The translations under genes and the position numbers were made by a program. Below are positions 8,772-18,494 of a stretch of DNA of 48,459 nucleotides, piece after piece. The stretch comes from Andreprevotia chitinilytica DSM 18519. GTDB lineage: Bacteria; Pseudomonadota; Gammaproteobacteria; Burkholderiales; Chitinibacteraceae. The first letter of the stretch is position 1; every line of letters starts with the position of its first letter. The stretch covers positions 1 to 48,459 of the forward strand of contig NZ_JONM01000027.1 of the NCBI RefSeq assembly GCF_000711875.1, written 5' to 3'. The notes beneath the pieces are model-generated. The model was not told where the DNA came from, searched no databases, and was given only the letters and a program-made list of their open reading frames with translations.

Positions 8772-8924
8772 ATGAAAAAGCCGATCAAGCCCCCCAAAAA
8801 GCTACCCACCAGGCCCGCGCTCAAGAAGCCGGATTTTTTCACTCGTCATCGTGATAGCCTGCCGTTTCAGTGGATCAGCATGGCATCCCGCTCACGGGAA
8901 GCGAGTAACGCTGGCAACGCCTGA
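8772..8924 (+). CDS. Possible 50-residue Lys/Pro-rich small protein
   Basis: An ATG at 8772 opens 50 codons ending in TGA at 8924. The product starts MKKPIKPPKKLPTRPALKKP and then turns polar. A purine patch (AGGTG) lies about 10 bases upstream. It fills most of the gap between sixA and the terminator at 8930, which would then be its own. I recognise no family, and the basic, proline-rich composition is compatible with a real short protein or with chance. It has no signal peptide or membrane segment. Confidence 0.35.
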   Translation: MKKPIKPPKKLPTRPALKKPDFFTRHRDSLPFQWISMASRSREASNAGNA

Positions 8925-8929
8925 GCTTG

Positions 8930-8971
8930 CAAAACAAAACGGCCCTTCAGTTGAAGGGCCGTTTTGTTTTG
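8930..8971. terminator. Strong bidirectional terminator
   Basis: CAAAACAAAACGGCCCTTCA pairs with TTGAAGGGCCGTTTTGTTTTG in an almost perfect 20-bp stem with A-rich and T-rich shoulders. It lies between convergent units (sixA and the small ORF from the left, hemY from the right) and can end transcription from both sides. Confidence 0.9.
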
Positions 8972-8987
8972 CTGCTGGTGCTGAGAT

Positions 8988-10193
8988 TCAAGTCGCAACA
9001 CGCATCGGCAAGGACAAGGCCAGGCTGGCGCGGTAATGCCGATTGGCCTCTTCAAGCTTGTCGAGTCCTTCCAGCATCGCGGCGAGTTCGGCGTGGGCGA
9101 CAGCGGTCGGGCGCACGGCCAGGCTCGCTTCAAGATACGTCTGCGCCTTGCCCCATAGCGAGCGGCGGCGGCACAGGCGGCCGAGCGTGAGCAGCAGTGC
9201 CTGATCGTGGCGATGGGTGGTGAGCCAGCGCTCCGCCTGCTGCAGCTGGGCGATCTGGCCTTCTTCATCGAGGCTCAGCAAGCCGTAGATGCCGGCGAGT
9301 TCGTCGGACCATTCGTTGTTGAGCGCGATTTCCAGCACTTCGCTGGCGTCCTTGTCGGCCCCTTGCTCATGCAGCGCTTCGGTGACGGCGGCAACCAACG
9401 GCACGACGGCGCGTTCATCCGCAGGTAGCTTCGCCCACCACGCCTTGATTTCACGGGCGGTCATCGGCTTGCTGGAGAGCATCGACAGATGCGCCTGCGT
9501 GCGGATGCGCAGTGCTTGCGACGAATCGATGGCGTCGCTCTTTTCCAGCTGTTCGGCGATGCGGGCCACGACTTCCGGCCGGTCTTCGCGCTGGCGCAGT
9601 TTCAGTTCCAGCTTGAGGGCGGCGGTGAGCTTGGGCGAGATCGACTTGGCTTCGGTCAATGCCAGATCGGCATCGGCAAAGCGGCGCTCGTCGAGGTAAA
9701 GCTCGGCCATGGTCATGGCCAGCGCCAGATGCTGCGGGCCGAGCCGCTCGCGCAACTTGGTGAAATGCTTGTCGCGCCGGTTGAAGTCACGCATGGCATG
9801 GGCGGCGCGGGCGGCCAGCAAGCCGTTGACGGCGAAAGCATCGAGTTCGCGGCTGTTGGCGAAGCCCTCGGCGGAGAGGCGTTCGGCGCGTTGATAGCGG
9901 CCCTCGAAGAAGGCGATGCGGGCTTCACGCTCCAGCTTGACCGATGCTTCGCGCGCTTTGGCTTCGCGGTAACGGCGCACCCGGTACGGCAGGCCGCCCA
10001 GTTCCGCCGTGAGCCGTGTCAGCAGGTATAGCAGTGCCACCAGCACGATCAGGATGGCGGCGAAGGCATAGATCGATAGCTCGATCCGCCACGGCGGCAG
10101 GATCAAGACGGCGTAACCGCTGTGCGCCTGAGTGATCGACACCAGCCCGATGGCCAGTGCAGCCAGTGCCATGAATGCGAGCAGATGTTTCAC
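8988..10193 (-). CDS. hemY: HemY-type membrane protein with TPRs
   Basis: The 401-residue protein starts at a GTG at 10193 that overlaps the hemX stop by four bases (GTGA), so it is translationally coupled. Two N-terminal membrane segments (about residues 4-22 and 40-61) carry the HemY_N domain with the signature LTAELGGLPYRVRRYREAKAR. The rest is a helical, tetratricopeptide-like array reaching the C-terminus. This proteobacterial HemY is not the Bacillus protoporphyrinogen oxidase of the same name. Its molecular role is uncertain, but it is almost always linked to hemX and hemD and is thought to help haem synthesis at the membrane. Confidence 0.9.
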   Translation of the reverse strand: MKHLLAFMALAALAIGLVSITQAHSGYAVLILPPWRIELSIYAFAAILIVLVALLYLLTRLTAELGGLPYRVRRYREAKAREASVKLEREARIAFFEGRYQRAERLSAEGFANSRELDAFAVNGLLAARAAHAMRDFNRRDKHFTKLRERLGPQHLALAMTMAELYLDERRFADADLALTEAKSISPKLTAALKLELKLRQREDRPEVVARIAEQLEKSDAIDSSQALRIRTQAHLSMLSSKPMTAREIKAWWAKLPADERAVVPLVAAVTEALHEQGADKDASEVLEIALNNEWSDELAGIYGLLSLDEEGQIAQLQQAERWLTTHRHDQALLLTLGRLCRRRSLWGKAQTYLEASLAVRPTAVAHAELAAMLEGLDKLEEANRHYRASLALSLPMRVAT

Positions 10194-11212
10194 GGTTTAG
10201 CCTTTTCGGTATTGCTGCGCGCGTTGCGAACGGCAGCCAGACTGCCGGCGAGGTCGGGCAGCTTGATCGCGATGGCGGCGTGATCCAGCGCATCGACATC
10301 CTGCAAGGCTTGGCGGGTGGCTTGACCGTCGAAGTACTTTTTCAGGTAGCTGCGCACGGCGGCCAGATCGGCTTTGTAGGCGGCCTCATTGCGCATCAGC
10401 AACGCGGTGCGGGCATCGAGCAGGCGCAGCTTGATGTTCTCGCGTAGCAGCATCGATTGCTCCGGCGTCAGCAGCACGCCATCGGCGTTGTCCATGCGGC
10501 GGATTTCCACCAGCTGTTTCAGGCTGGTCAAGAGGCCATTGGCAACGCGGTCGGTCCAGGTTCCTCCGACCGGGGCCAGATTGGCCGAGGGCTTGCTGCG
10601 CTCCAGATCGACCTGCAGTGGCAGTGCCGAGATTTGGTCGAGCAGGCTTTCGAGCTTGGCGTAGACACCGACGGTATCGCTGGTCGGCACGGTCTTGAGG
10701 GTATCGATATCCCGCGTGATGGCTTGGCGCACGCGGATCAGCTCGGGCCGGTTGAGCGATTGCAGCTGACCATCGATGCCGTACAGCGTTGCCAGCGCGA
10801 TGTCGACGCGTCCGGTCAGCTGCAGCTGCTGGCTGGCGTAGGACACCGCCTGTTCCGCTTCGCCCAGCAGTCGGTGGCTGTCATATTGCGTGACGGATTC
10901 ATACATGGTCGCCAGCGTGGCCTGCTGGTTTTGCGCTTCCATCTGCTTGGCCGACAGCAGCGCCACTTCGCGCTGCAGCGCCTGGAACTGTTCGCGTGTG
11001 GCCTGTTCGTGGCCTTGGGCGGTTTGCAGCAGTTCGGATTGATGCGCCAGCTGCGCTTTCAGCGTTTCGGTCGACTGGTATTGCCAGACGGCCAGCGCAC
11101 CGACGACCAGCAGCGCGAGAAGGGCCAGGGCGATGCCGGGTTTCACGCGCTTGCGGCGTGGCGGCGCTGACGGGGTGAGGGCGGCGGAGAGCGTGGCTTC
11201 GGGTTGCGTCAT
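10190..11212 (-). CDS. hemX: HemX-type protein (uroporphyrinogen-III C-methyltransferase-like)
   Basis: The 340-residue protein has a short cytoplasmic N-terminus, one membrane anchor (about residues 24-44, GIALALLALLVVGALAVW), a long coiled-coil region (about 47-110, rich in Gln, Glu and Leu) and a helical C-terminal domain. This is the HemX family. Databases often call it a uroporphyrinogen-III methyltransferase, but it lacks the SAM-binding motifs of CysG, so that activity is doubtful. It lies 30 bp after hemD and overlaps hemY by four bases, in the order hemC-hemD-hemX-hemY that is conserved in gamma- and betaproteobacteria. Confidence 0.9.
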   Translation of the reverse strand: MTQPEATLSAALTPSAPPRRKRVKPGIALALLALLVVGALAVWQYQSTETLKAQLAHQSELLQTAQGHEQATREQFQALQREVALLSAKQMEAQNQQATLATMYESVTQYDSHRLLGEAEQAVSYASQQLQLTGRVDIALATLYGIDGQLQSLNRPELIRVRQAITRDIDTLKTVPTSDTVGVYAKLESLLDQISALPLQVDLERSKPSANLAPVGGTWTDRVANGLLTSLKQLVEIRRMDNADGVLLTPEQSMLLRENIKLRLLDARTALLMRNEAAYKADLAAVRSYLKKYFDGQATRQALQDVDALDHAAIAIKLPDLAGSLAAVRNARSNTEKAKP

Positions 11213-11242
11213 GGCTTATGTACTTTCATAAGAGGCGTGCTT

Positions 11243-12031
11243 TCAAGGGAGCTGCGAAGCAAAGTAGCGGCAGAGGGTGGCAACGATGCCGGCATCGCCG
11301 GCTTCCGTCAGGTGGGCAGCGTGCACGCCCTGCTGCTCGAGTGCCGTGCCGATTCTCGGGTGCGGCACAAAATAGTGCATCGATTGTAGCCGTTCACGCG
11401 TGGTCGCTCCAACCGCTGCAAACAGGTGTTGCGCGGCTTCCGAGCTGCTGACGATGATGCCGTCGCAGCCGGCATCGAGCGCTGCGGCGATTTGGGTGTC
11501 GGAGAGATCGGGTGGCAGCCGGCGATAGGCCGGCACCACGGTCAACGATCCCCCTTGCGACCCAGCTAGCTTTTGCAGGCCATCGACCAGCAATTCGCGG
11601 CCGTTTTCACCGCGAAACAACACGATGCGCTTGCCGGCAAACGCCTGCATGGCGGGTTCGGCCAGCAAGCCTTCACTATCGAAACGCTCGGCCGGCGCGA
11701 TCACGTCGCGAATGCCCAGCGCCAAGGCGCGCCGGGTGCTGCCGGGGCCAACCACAGCGGCAGGCAATGTTTGCGGCCATGCCCGACCGAGGGTATCGAA
11801 CACCGCATCCAGTGCGGATGGGCTGACGAAGGCGGCGAGATCGCACTCGTCCAGCCGGGCCAGCGCCATTTGCAATGGCTCGGGGTCGGCGGGCGGGGCA
11901 ATGCAGAGCAGCGGCAGGACTACGGGGGTGGCACCTGCTTGCTGCAGCAGATCGGCCAACGCCGCGGCCTGCCCTGCTGGACGGGTCACCCAGATGCGTA
12001 GGTCGGCGAGCGGGCCGGTCGGGAGGCGCAT
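11243..12031 (-). CDS. hemD: Uroporphyrinogen-III synthase
   Basis: This 262-residue two-domain enzyme cyclises hydroxymethylbilane with inversion of ring D to give uroporphyrinogen III. The sequence is weakly conserved in all members. Visible landmarks are the N-terminal LRIWVTRPAGQAAALADLL, AFVSPSALDAVF, AAVVGPGSTRRAL, and the second-domain KRIVLFRGENGRELL followed by VVPAYRRLPPDL and IIVSSSEAAQHL. The length is typical. Translation starts seven bases after hemC ends. It works directly on the HemC product, which is unstable. Confidence 0.93.
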   Translation of the reverse strand: MRLPTGPLADLRIWVTRPAGQAAALADLLQQAGATPVVLPLLCIAPPADPEPLQMALARLDECDLAAFVSPSALDAVFDTLGRAWPQTLPAAVVGPGSTRRALALGIRDVIAPAERFDSEGLLAEPAMQAFAGKRIVLFRGENGRELLVDGLQKLAGSQGGSLTVVPAYRRLPPDLSDTQIAAALDAGCDGIIVSSSEAAQHLFAAVGATTRERLQSMHYFVPHPRIGTALEQQGVHAAHLTEAGDAGIVATLCRYFASQLP

Positions 12032-12038
12032 GCCGTCC

Positions 12039-12986
12039 TTAACCCGCCAAATCCCGCAGAATGTCGCCGGCGCCTTCGGTCATCAGCAAGTCGCCCACGC
12101 GCCGGCCCAAGCCATCGGCAGCGGCATGGGTGCCATTGGCTTCGGCGACGACGGTCTGGCTGCCGTCCGGCCGGGCAACGAGGCCGCGCAGGCGCAGGAA
12201 GCCGTCTTCGTCTTCGGCAAAGGCGCCGAGCGGAATCTGGCACGAGCCGCCAAGCTGGCGCGACAAAGCACGTTCAGCAGTGACGCACGCTGCGGTGGCT
12301 GGATGATTGAAAGGGGCGAGCAGTGCGATGAGGTCGGCGCGATCGGCGCGGATTTCGAGGCCGAGTGCCCCTTGGCCGGGAGCGGGCAGGCTGTCGTCAG
12401 TGGAGATCAGGGTCTTGATGCGCTCGCTGAAACCCAGCCGCTTGAGGCCGGCAGCGGCAAGGAGGATGGCATCGAATTCGCCGGCATCGAGCTTGCCCAG
12501 CCGGGTGCCGACATTGCCGCGCAGCGGTTTGACGACCAGATGCGGGAAACGCGTGCGCAATTGCGCTTCGCGACGCAGGCTGGCAGTGCCGACCACTGCA
12601 CCGGCGGGCAACTCGGCCAGATCGTTATAACGGTTGGAAACGAAGGCATCGCGCGGGTCTTCGCGCTCGGTGATGGCAGCGATGGCGAAGCCGGCCGGCA
12701 GCACCATCGGCACGTCTTTCATCGAATGCACGGCCAGATCGGCACGGCCGTCGGCCAGCGCTTCTTCCAGCTCCTTCACAAACAGGCCCTTGCCGCCGAT
12801 CTTGTTCAGCGTCTTGTCGAGAATCTGGTCGCCCTTGGTGGTCATGCCCAACAGCTCGACGGTCGTAGCGGGATAAAGCGCTTGCAGCCGGGCCTGGATA
12901 TGGTGCGCTTGCCAGAGGGCCAACGGGCTTTCCCGCGTGGCGATCACGAGTTTGGCCGGCGGCTGGACGGAGGGAGTGGCGGGCAT
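12039..12986 (-). CDS. hemC: Hydroxymethylbilane synthase (porphobilinogen deaminase)
   Basis: This enzyme joins four porphobilinogens into hydroxymethylbilane. I place the start at the ATG at 12986, which gives 315 residues and the usual N-terminus [19 protein letters not shown]; the frame stays open to 13049 but adds unrelated residues. The catalytic region includes [21 protein letters not shown] and VHSMKDVP. The dipyrromethane cofactor attaches to the cysteine in [13 protein letters not shown]. This is the first gene of the hem cluster, transcribed leftwards; the FimV-like gene upstream is on the same strand and may share a transcript. Confidence 0.96.
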   Translation of the reverse strand: MPATPSVQPPAKLVIATRESPLALWQAHHIQARLQALYPATTVELLGMTTKGDQILDKTLNKIGGKGLFVKELEEALADGRADLAVHSMKDVPMVLPAGFAIAAITEREDPRDAFVSNRYNDLAELPAGAVVGTASLRREAQLRTRFPHLVVKPLRGNVGTRLGKLDAGEFDAILLAAAGLKRLGFSERIKTLISTDDSLPAPGQGALGLEIRADRADLIALLAPFNHPATAACVTAERALSRQLGGSCQIPLGAFAEDEDGFLRLRGLVARPDGSQTVVAEANGTHAAADGLGRRVGDLLMTEGAGDILRDLAG

Positions 12987-13099
12987 GACGGATTCCGGAA
13001 AGCGCAAAACGGCGATTTTACCCGCTCGACACGACGACGGCCGCTGCAATTGCTGCTGCGGCCGCGATTGCGGGGTGGGAAGAGGCGAGGAAGCTGCGA

Positions 13100-14905
13100 C
13101 TAAGCCTTGCGGGGGCGGCGGATTTTGGTCGGCTTCAGGTCCAGCTCGACCTCGTCGATCAACGGGTCATTGGTGCGCGCCGATCGAGATTCATCGATCA
13201 GATCCTGATCCAGCGGCGGTAGCTCCAGTTCCAGCTTGGGCGGCGGCGCGGAATCGGCACGCTCTTCGCCGGGCTTGGTTTTCTGGGCGAGGAAGTCGAG
13301 CGGTGGCTCATGCATGACCGGCGTGGCCGCTTTTTCCGCCGCGGTGGCTGCTGCGGCGGCATCGCGCAAGGGGGCGATCAGCTCCAGATCGGCATCATCC
13401 TGCGCTTGCTGTGTGCGTATTTCTTCGGTGTAAAGCGGGTTTTCCGGATCGAGGCGATGGCCGATGTTGCGCACAAGCTCCCAGTCGTCGTCGCCGGTGT
13501 GGATGGTCTTGAAGCGGCGAGCCAGATGGGCGTAATCATTTTTCATGCCCTGATGGCGGAAGATGCGGAACAGCAGGAACCAGCGTTCGACATCGTGCGG
13601 GTTTTCTTCGATGCCGCGTTGCAGCTCCTCGATCGCAGCGGTGACATCGCCTTGCACCATCAGCATCTGGGCGCGTTCATCGACGTCCTGTGTTTCTTCT
13701 TGTACTTCGATGGAGCCAACCGCCAGCTGGCTGTTGACGAAGCCGGACGCCAGCGTCAGCTTGCGTTGCAGCGTGGCGCTCAGGCTGGGCGGGCTGTTGA
13801 GTTGCGTATCGATGCCCAGCGTATCGGCAAATTCAGTGCTGCTGCCGCGCCGTTGCCACCACCACAAGAACAAGCCGCCGCACAGCCCGAGGATGACCAG
13901 GATAAACGGCCAGATCGGCCAACCCGTGCTTTTTTCGATCGGCCTGGCGGGCACGGTGTCAGCGGTAACGACGGGTATCGGGGTGACGACCGCGACCGGC
14001 TTGATGACCGGCGCAGTGGCCGCTGCGGATGCGGCGGCGCTGGTGGCCAGGGTGGCCGCCGTTTGCGATGCGACAGCCGGCAGGCTTCCAACGCCTTGCA
14101 GGTGGCCCAGCGAAATAGTCTGGGGTTCCTGATTCTGATTCCCCGGCTGATTCCCCGGTGTTTGGGATTTGAGCGCCTTCAGCGTGTGCTGCAGCTCGGC
14201 GATATCGGATTCCAGCTTGACCTGCAGTGCTTGCAGCGTGGCGACGCGATTTTCCAGATCCTTGGTGTAGGCGGTCGACCCTTGCTGCAAGGGCGCAGGG
14301 GCGGGCAGGGGGCCGCCACCCTCGATCCGCAGGATGTCTCGTTCTGCAGCTTGCTCGGCCCGACGCTCGGCGCGGGTTTTGGCCTTTTCGCCAACAGCAT
14401 TGCCTGCCGTCTGTGCGCCGGCCGGGGCGGCATGTCGATGTTTGCGGGGGGAGGTCGTGGCTGGCAGGCTGGATGTTGTAGCGGGGCGCGTCGTATCGCC
14501 GGCGATCGTGGCGGATTCAATGACCGGTGCGGGGTCAAGCATGAGCACATAGTCGCGCTCGAAGATCTCCTTGCCGCAATCGACCCTGACGATGAATGCG
14601 CTGGTTGGCTCGGCAACGGACTCCTGGCTCCGCAGTTCGAGCACATTGCCTTTCACCCGCAACGTTGCAACGCCAATGCCGGGGAGGTCGGTCGCGTTGC
14701 TGCTCACCAGGCTGATGCACTCGTCGTTCAGTGTTTCGCCATCGGCGACGCGGAATGGAATATCGGCGCGGAGGCGCTGGCCGACGAAGGAGTGCAGCTG
14801 CAACTCCCCCAGATTCATGGCTGACACGGTACTACCGAGCATCAGGAGCGGGCCGAACAACAGCACCCGGGCTGGATGGACATGAAAACGTGCGTGTTTC
14901 GGCAT
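13100..14905 (-). CDS. FimV-like membrane protein
   Basis: The 601-residue protein starts at the ATG at 14905 behind an excellent GGAGGGGG site. A signal peptide ([16 protein letters not shown]) is followed by the FimV N-terminal domain ([21 protein letters not shown], then [11 protein letters not shown]-like strands). After it come a Pro/Ala-rich linker, a coiled coil ([24 protein letters not shown]), another linker, and a single membrane span near residue 335 ([22 protein letters not shown]). The cytoplasmic tail has a TPR-like helix pair ([24 protein letters not shown]) and an acidic end. FimV/HubP proteins organise the cell pole and type IV pili. No LysM motif is obvious, and the tail is shorter than in Pseudomonas FimV. 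Confidence 0.8.
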   Translation of the reverse strand: MPKHARFHVHPARVLLFGPLLMLGSTVSAMNLGELQLHSFVGQRLRADIPFRVADGETLNDECISLVSSNATDLPGIGVATLRVKGNVLELRSQESVAEPTSAFIVRVDCGKEIFERDYVLMLDPAPVIESATIAGDTTRPATTSSLPATTSPRKHRHAAPAGAQTAGNAVGEKAKTRAERRAEQAAERDILRIEGGGPLPAPAPLQQGSTAYTKDLENRVATLQALQVKLESDIAELQHTLKALKSQTPGNQPGNQNQEPQTISLGHLQGVGSLPAVASQTAATLATSAAASAAATAPVIKPVAVVTPIPVVTADTVPARPIEKSTGWPIWPFILVILGLCGGLFLWWWQRRGSSTEFADTLGIDTQLNSPPSLSATLQRKLTLASGFVNSQLAVGSIEVQEETQDVDERAQMLMVQGDVTAAIEELQRGIEENPHDVERWFLLFRIFRHQGMKNDYAHLARRFKTIHTGDDDWELVRNIGHRLDPENPLYTEEIRTQQAQDDADLELIAPLRDAAAAATAAEKAATPVMHEPPLDFLAQKTKPGEERADSAPPPKLELELPPLDQDLIDESRSARTNDPLIDEVELDLKPTKIRRPRKA

Positions 14906-15243
14906 CGCCCCCTCCAATCGCCGCAGTGGGATAGACCACTTTGCGGTCAACGTCAGGTTTCGAGTCTAGACAAGATTTTCTTGAATGCCAGCGGCGTATT
15001 GGGTTGGCGGGGTGCCGGGATATCGCACTGCAACAAGTATTTAACCTGCTTCATCCCGGTTCGCTCCCCGTATTGGCATGGGCGACGAGCGGTAGGCAAT
15101 CGCTGCCGGGCATGGGGATGGTCAGCGGCATTGACGGCCGGACTGGGGATCGTGAAGCGAAGGATGCATGCCGTACCGGCTTGTCATGCACCGGCCGGCA
15201 CCGGCTGTGCAGTAAGCCAATGTTTGACGGGAGACTTGCAAAG
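14906..15243. other. Intergenic stretch with no gene seen
   Basis: About 340 bp between the FimV-like gene and the dctA terminator. Open frames on both strands here have poor codon patterns and no ribosome-binding sites. It must hold the FimV promoter on the minus strand, but I cannot single out convincing boxes. Confidence 0.5.
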
Positions 15244-15285
15244 AAAAAACGGGGGCGAGCCATTTTCAGGCCCGCACCCCGGACA
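15244..15285 (-). terminator. Terminator of dctA
   Basis: On the minus strand GGGGTGCGGGCC-tgaaaat-GGCTCGCCCCC is followed by GTTTTTTC. The stem is GC-rich with a few mismatches and lies about 30 bases after the dctA stop. Confidence 0.75.
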
Positions 15286-15314
15286 GGGAAACGAGGACAC
15301 CAAGCAGAAATCAA

Positions 15315-16613
15315 TCAGGCGTTGTCGGGCACCGGTGCAATCGCGCCCGTTACTTCAGCCGGCTTGCCACCCAGCACGCGGTTCAGCTGCTCGACATCGA
15401 GTTCTTTCTCCCAGCGGGAGACCACCACGGTGGCAACGGCATTGCCGATGAAGTTGGTCAGCGCGCGCGCTTCGCTCATGAAGCGGTCGATGCCCAGGAT
15501 CAGCGCCATGCCGGCAATTGGAATGCTCGGCACCACCGCCAGCGTCGAGGCCAGCGTGATGAAACCCGCGCCGGTCACGCCGCTTGCGCCCTTCGAGGTC
15601 AGCATGGCCACAGCGATGATGATCAGCTGCTGGCCGAGCGTGAGGTCGGTGTTGGTCGCCTGTGCGATGAACAGCGCCGCCATCGTCATGTAGATGTTGG
15701 TGCCGTCGAGGTTGAACGAATAACCGGTCGGCACCACCAGCCCAACGACCGACTTGGAGCAGCCGAGCTTGGTCAGCTTGTCCATCAGGCGCGGCAGGCC
15801 GGCTTCCGACGAGCTGGTGCCCAGCACGATCAGCAATTCATCCTTGATGTAGGCAATCAGGCGGATGACCGAGAAGCCGCAAGCGCGGGCAATCGAACCC
15901 AGCACCACCAGCACGAACAGCAGGCAGGTCAGGTAGAACGAGCCCATCAGCTTGGCCATCGGGATCAGCGAGCCGACGCCGTACTTGCCGATGGTGAAGG
16001 CCATCGCGCCGAATGCACCGATCGGGGCCAGCTTCATGATCATGTTGACCACGGAGAACAGCACTTGCGTGATGCGGTCGTTCAGGTCGAGCAGCACCTG
16101 GCCCTTGTCGCCCATGCGGGACAGACCAAAGCCGAACAGCACCGCCAGCAGCAGCACCTGCAGGATTTCACCTTCAGCAAATGCGCCGACCACGGTCGAC
16201 GGAATGATGTGCATGAAGAAATCGACCAGCGTCATGTCGTGCGCCTTGGCGGCGAAGGCGGCAACGGCCTTGGCATCAAGGTGCGCGACATCGGCGTTGA
16301 AGCCCGCGCCCGGCTTGAGCACGTTAGCCACGATCAGGCCGATCACCAGCGCGAAGGTCGACACCACTTCGAAATACAGTAGCGCCTTGCCACCGACCCG
16401 GCCGACCTTCTTCATGTCCTGCATGCCGGCAATGCCATGCACCACGGTCACGAAGATCACCGGGGCGATGATCATTTTCACCAGCTTGATAAAGGCATCG
16501 CCGAGCGGCTTGAGCGCAGCGCCAAGCTCAGGGTTGAAGTGCCCGAGCAGCACGCCAGCCACGATGGCGATCAGCACCTGCACGTAAAGCACCTTGTAGA
16601 AAGGTTGTTTCAT
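15315..16613 (-). CDS. dctA: C4-dicarboxylate:cation symporter DctA
   Basis: This 432-residue inner-membrane carrier of the DAACS (glutamate/dicarboxylate) family imports succinate, fumarate and malate. Eight transmembrane segments and two re-entrant hairpins are expected. The conserved motifs are present: the serine-rich hairpin [27 protein letters not shown], and [19 protein letters not shown]-like sequence. It begins [14 protein letters not shown] behind a CAGGAGT ribosome site. The gene is isolated as a single unit under a sigma-54 promoter, and its regulators DctB and DctD are encoded just upstream on the same strand, which strongly supports the dicarboxylate assignment over glutamate. 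Confidence 0.96.
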   Translation of the reverse strand: MKQPFYKVLYVQVLIAIVAGVLLGHFNPELGAALKPLGDAFIKLVKMIIAPVIFVTVVHGIAGMQDMKKVGRVGGKALLYFEVVSTFALVIGLIVANVLKPGAGFNADVAHLDAKAVAAFAAKAHDMTLVDFFMHIIPSTVVGAFAEGEILQVLLLAVLFGFGLSRMGDKGQVLLDLNDRITQVLFSVVNMIMKLAPIGAFGAMAFTIGKYGVGSLIPMAKLMGSFYLTCLLFVLVVLGSIARACGFSVIRLIAYIKDELLIVLGTSSSEAGLPRLMDKLTKLGCSKSVVGLVVPTGYSFNLDGTNIYMTMAALFIAQATNTDLTLGQQLIIIAVAMLTSKGASGVTGAGFITLASTLAVVPSIPIAGMALILGIDRFMSEARALTNFIGNAVATVVVSRWEKELDVEQLNRVLGGKPAEVTGAIAPVPDNA

Positions 16614-16706
16614 GGATCGACTCCTGGGTGGCGGGAATGCCCGCCGATTCTTGTTCGATTGCGCCGCGTAGTCAGGCCGCGCGGGCTACGGCTTGCTGCA
16701 TTACTG

Positions 16707-16722
16707 TGCAAACCGCGTGCCA
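16707..16722 (-). promoter_or_regulatory. Sigma-54 promoter of dctA
   Basis: The minus strand reads TGGCAC-gcggt-TTGCA, matching the -24/-12 consensus (TGGCAC-N5-TTGCA) at every conserved base, with the required GG and GC ten bases apart. Transcription would start near 16696, about 80 bases before the dctA ATG. Confidence 0.92.
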
Positions 16723-16787
16723 GGCGCACGATTTTGGTTAGTGCTTTGATTTGAATGGACAATCTACGGCGTCGGTGCAGCCGGATG

Positions 16788-16837
16788 TGTGCGGGAATTC
16801 GCGCTGGGTAGTGCGTTGTGTGCGAAAAACCGCACAC
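16788..16837. promoter_or_regulatory. Pair of palindromic upstream sites, probable DctD binding
   Basis: Site 1 (16818-16837) is a perfect inverted repeat, GTGTGCG-aaaaac-CGCACAC. Site 2 (16788-16805) is a degenerate copy, TGTGCG-ggaatt-CGCGCT. Their centres are 31 bp apart, about three helical turns, and lie roughly 75-105 bp upstream of the -24 box. This is the layout of paired enhancers for an NtrC-type activator; DctD is the obvious candidate. Confidence 0.85.
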
Positions 16838-16913
16838 CCGTTCGGTAGTGAGGAAGGGGGGAGTCCGGCCGTGCACCGTTGTGGGGGTATCGGCGAATGT
16901 ATTACGCGCTTTT

Positions 16914-16996
16914 GTAGCTTGGTGTTGAGCGCAGCGAAGCCCAACATTCATGTCGCACGGCCAATGTTGGGCTTCATTTCATTCAACCCAACCTAC
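16914..16996. repeat. Palindromic intergenic repeat (GTAGsTTGGTGTTGAGCG type), copy 1
   Basis: It opens with GTAGCTTGGTGTTGAGCGCA and closes with CCCAACCTAC; inside, AGCCCAACATT faces AATGTTGGGCT. A second copy is at 48078-48167 with the same ends and a different central loop. It is a dispersed REP-like element with no coding potential. Confidence 0.75.
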
Positions 16997-17004
16997 ATCA
17001 GCCT

Positions 17005-17132
17005 TATCCCCTTTCCCTCGCGTGCAAGGCTTTGCCTTGCTCAGCGATTAGTGGGAGAGGGTTAGGGAGAGGATCGGGAGAAGGACTCCGTACTTGGCAG
17101 GCCCCCTCTCCCCCAGCCGGGAGAGGGGAGAG
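17005..17132. repeat. Intergenic repeat, CTCTCCC/GGGAGAGG family, copy 2
   Basis: It shares CCCTCGCGTGCAAGGCT, CCTTGCTCAGC and GTGGGAGAGGGTTAGGGAGAGG with copy 3 at 27324-27468. It abuts the dctD stop, and its GGGAGAGGGG arms could form the 3' structure of that transcript. Confidence 0.65.
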
Positions 17133-17135
17133 AGC

Positions 17136-18488
<1,353 letters not shown>

Positions 18489-18494
18489 GGTCGT

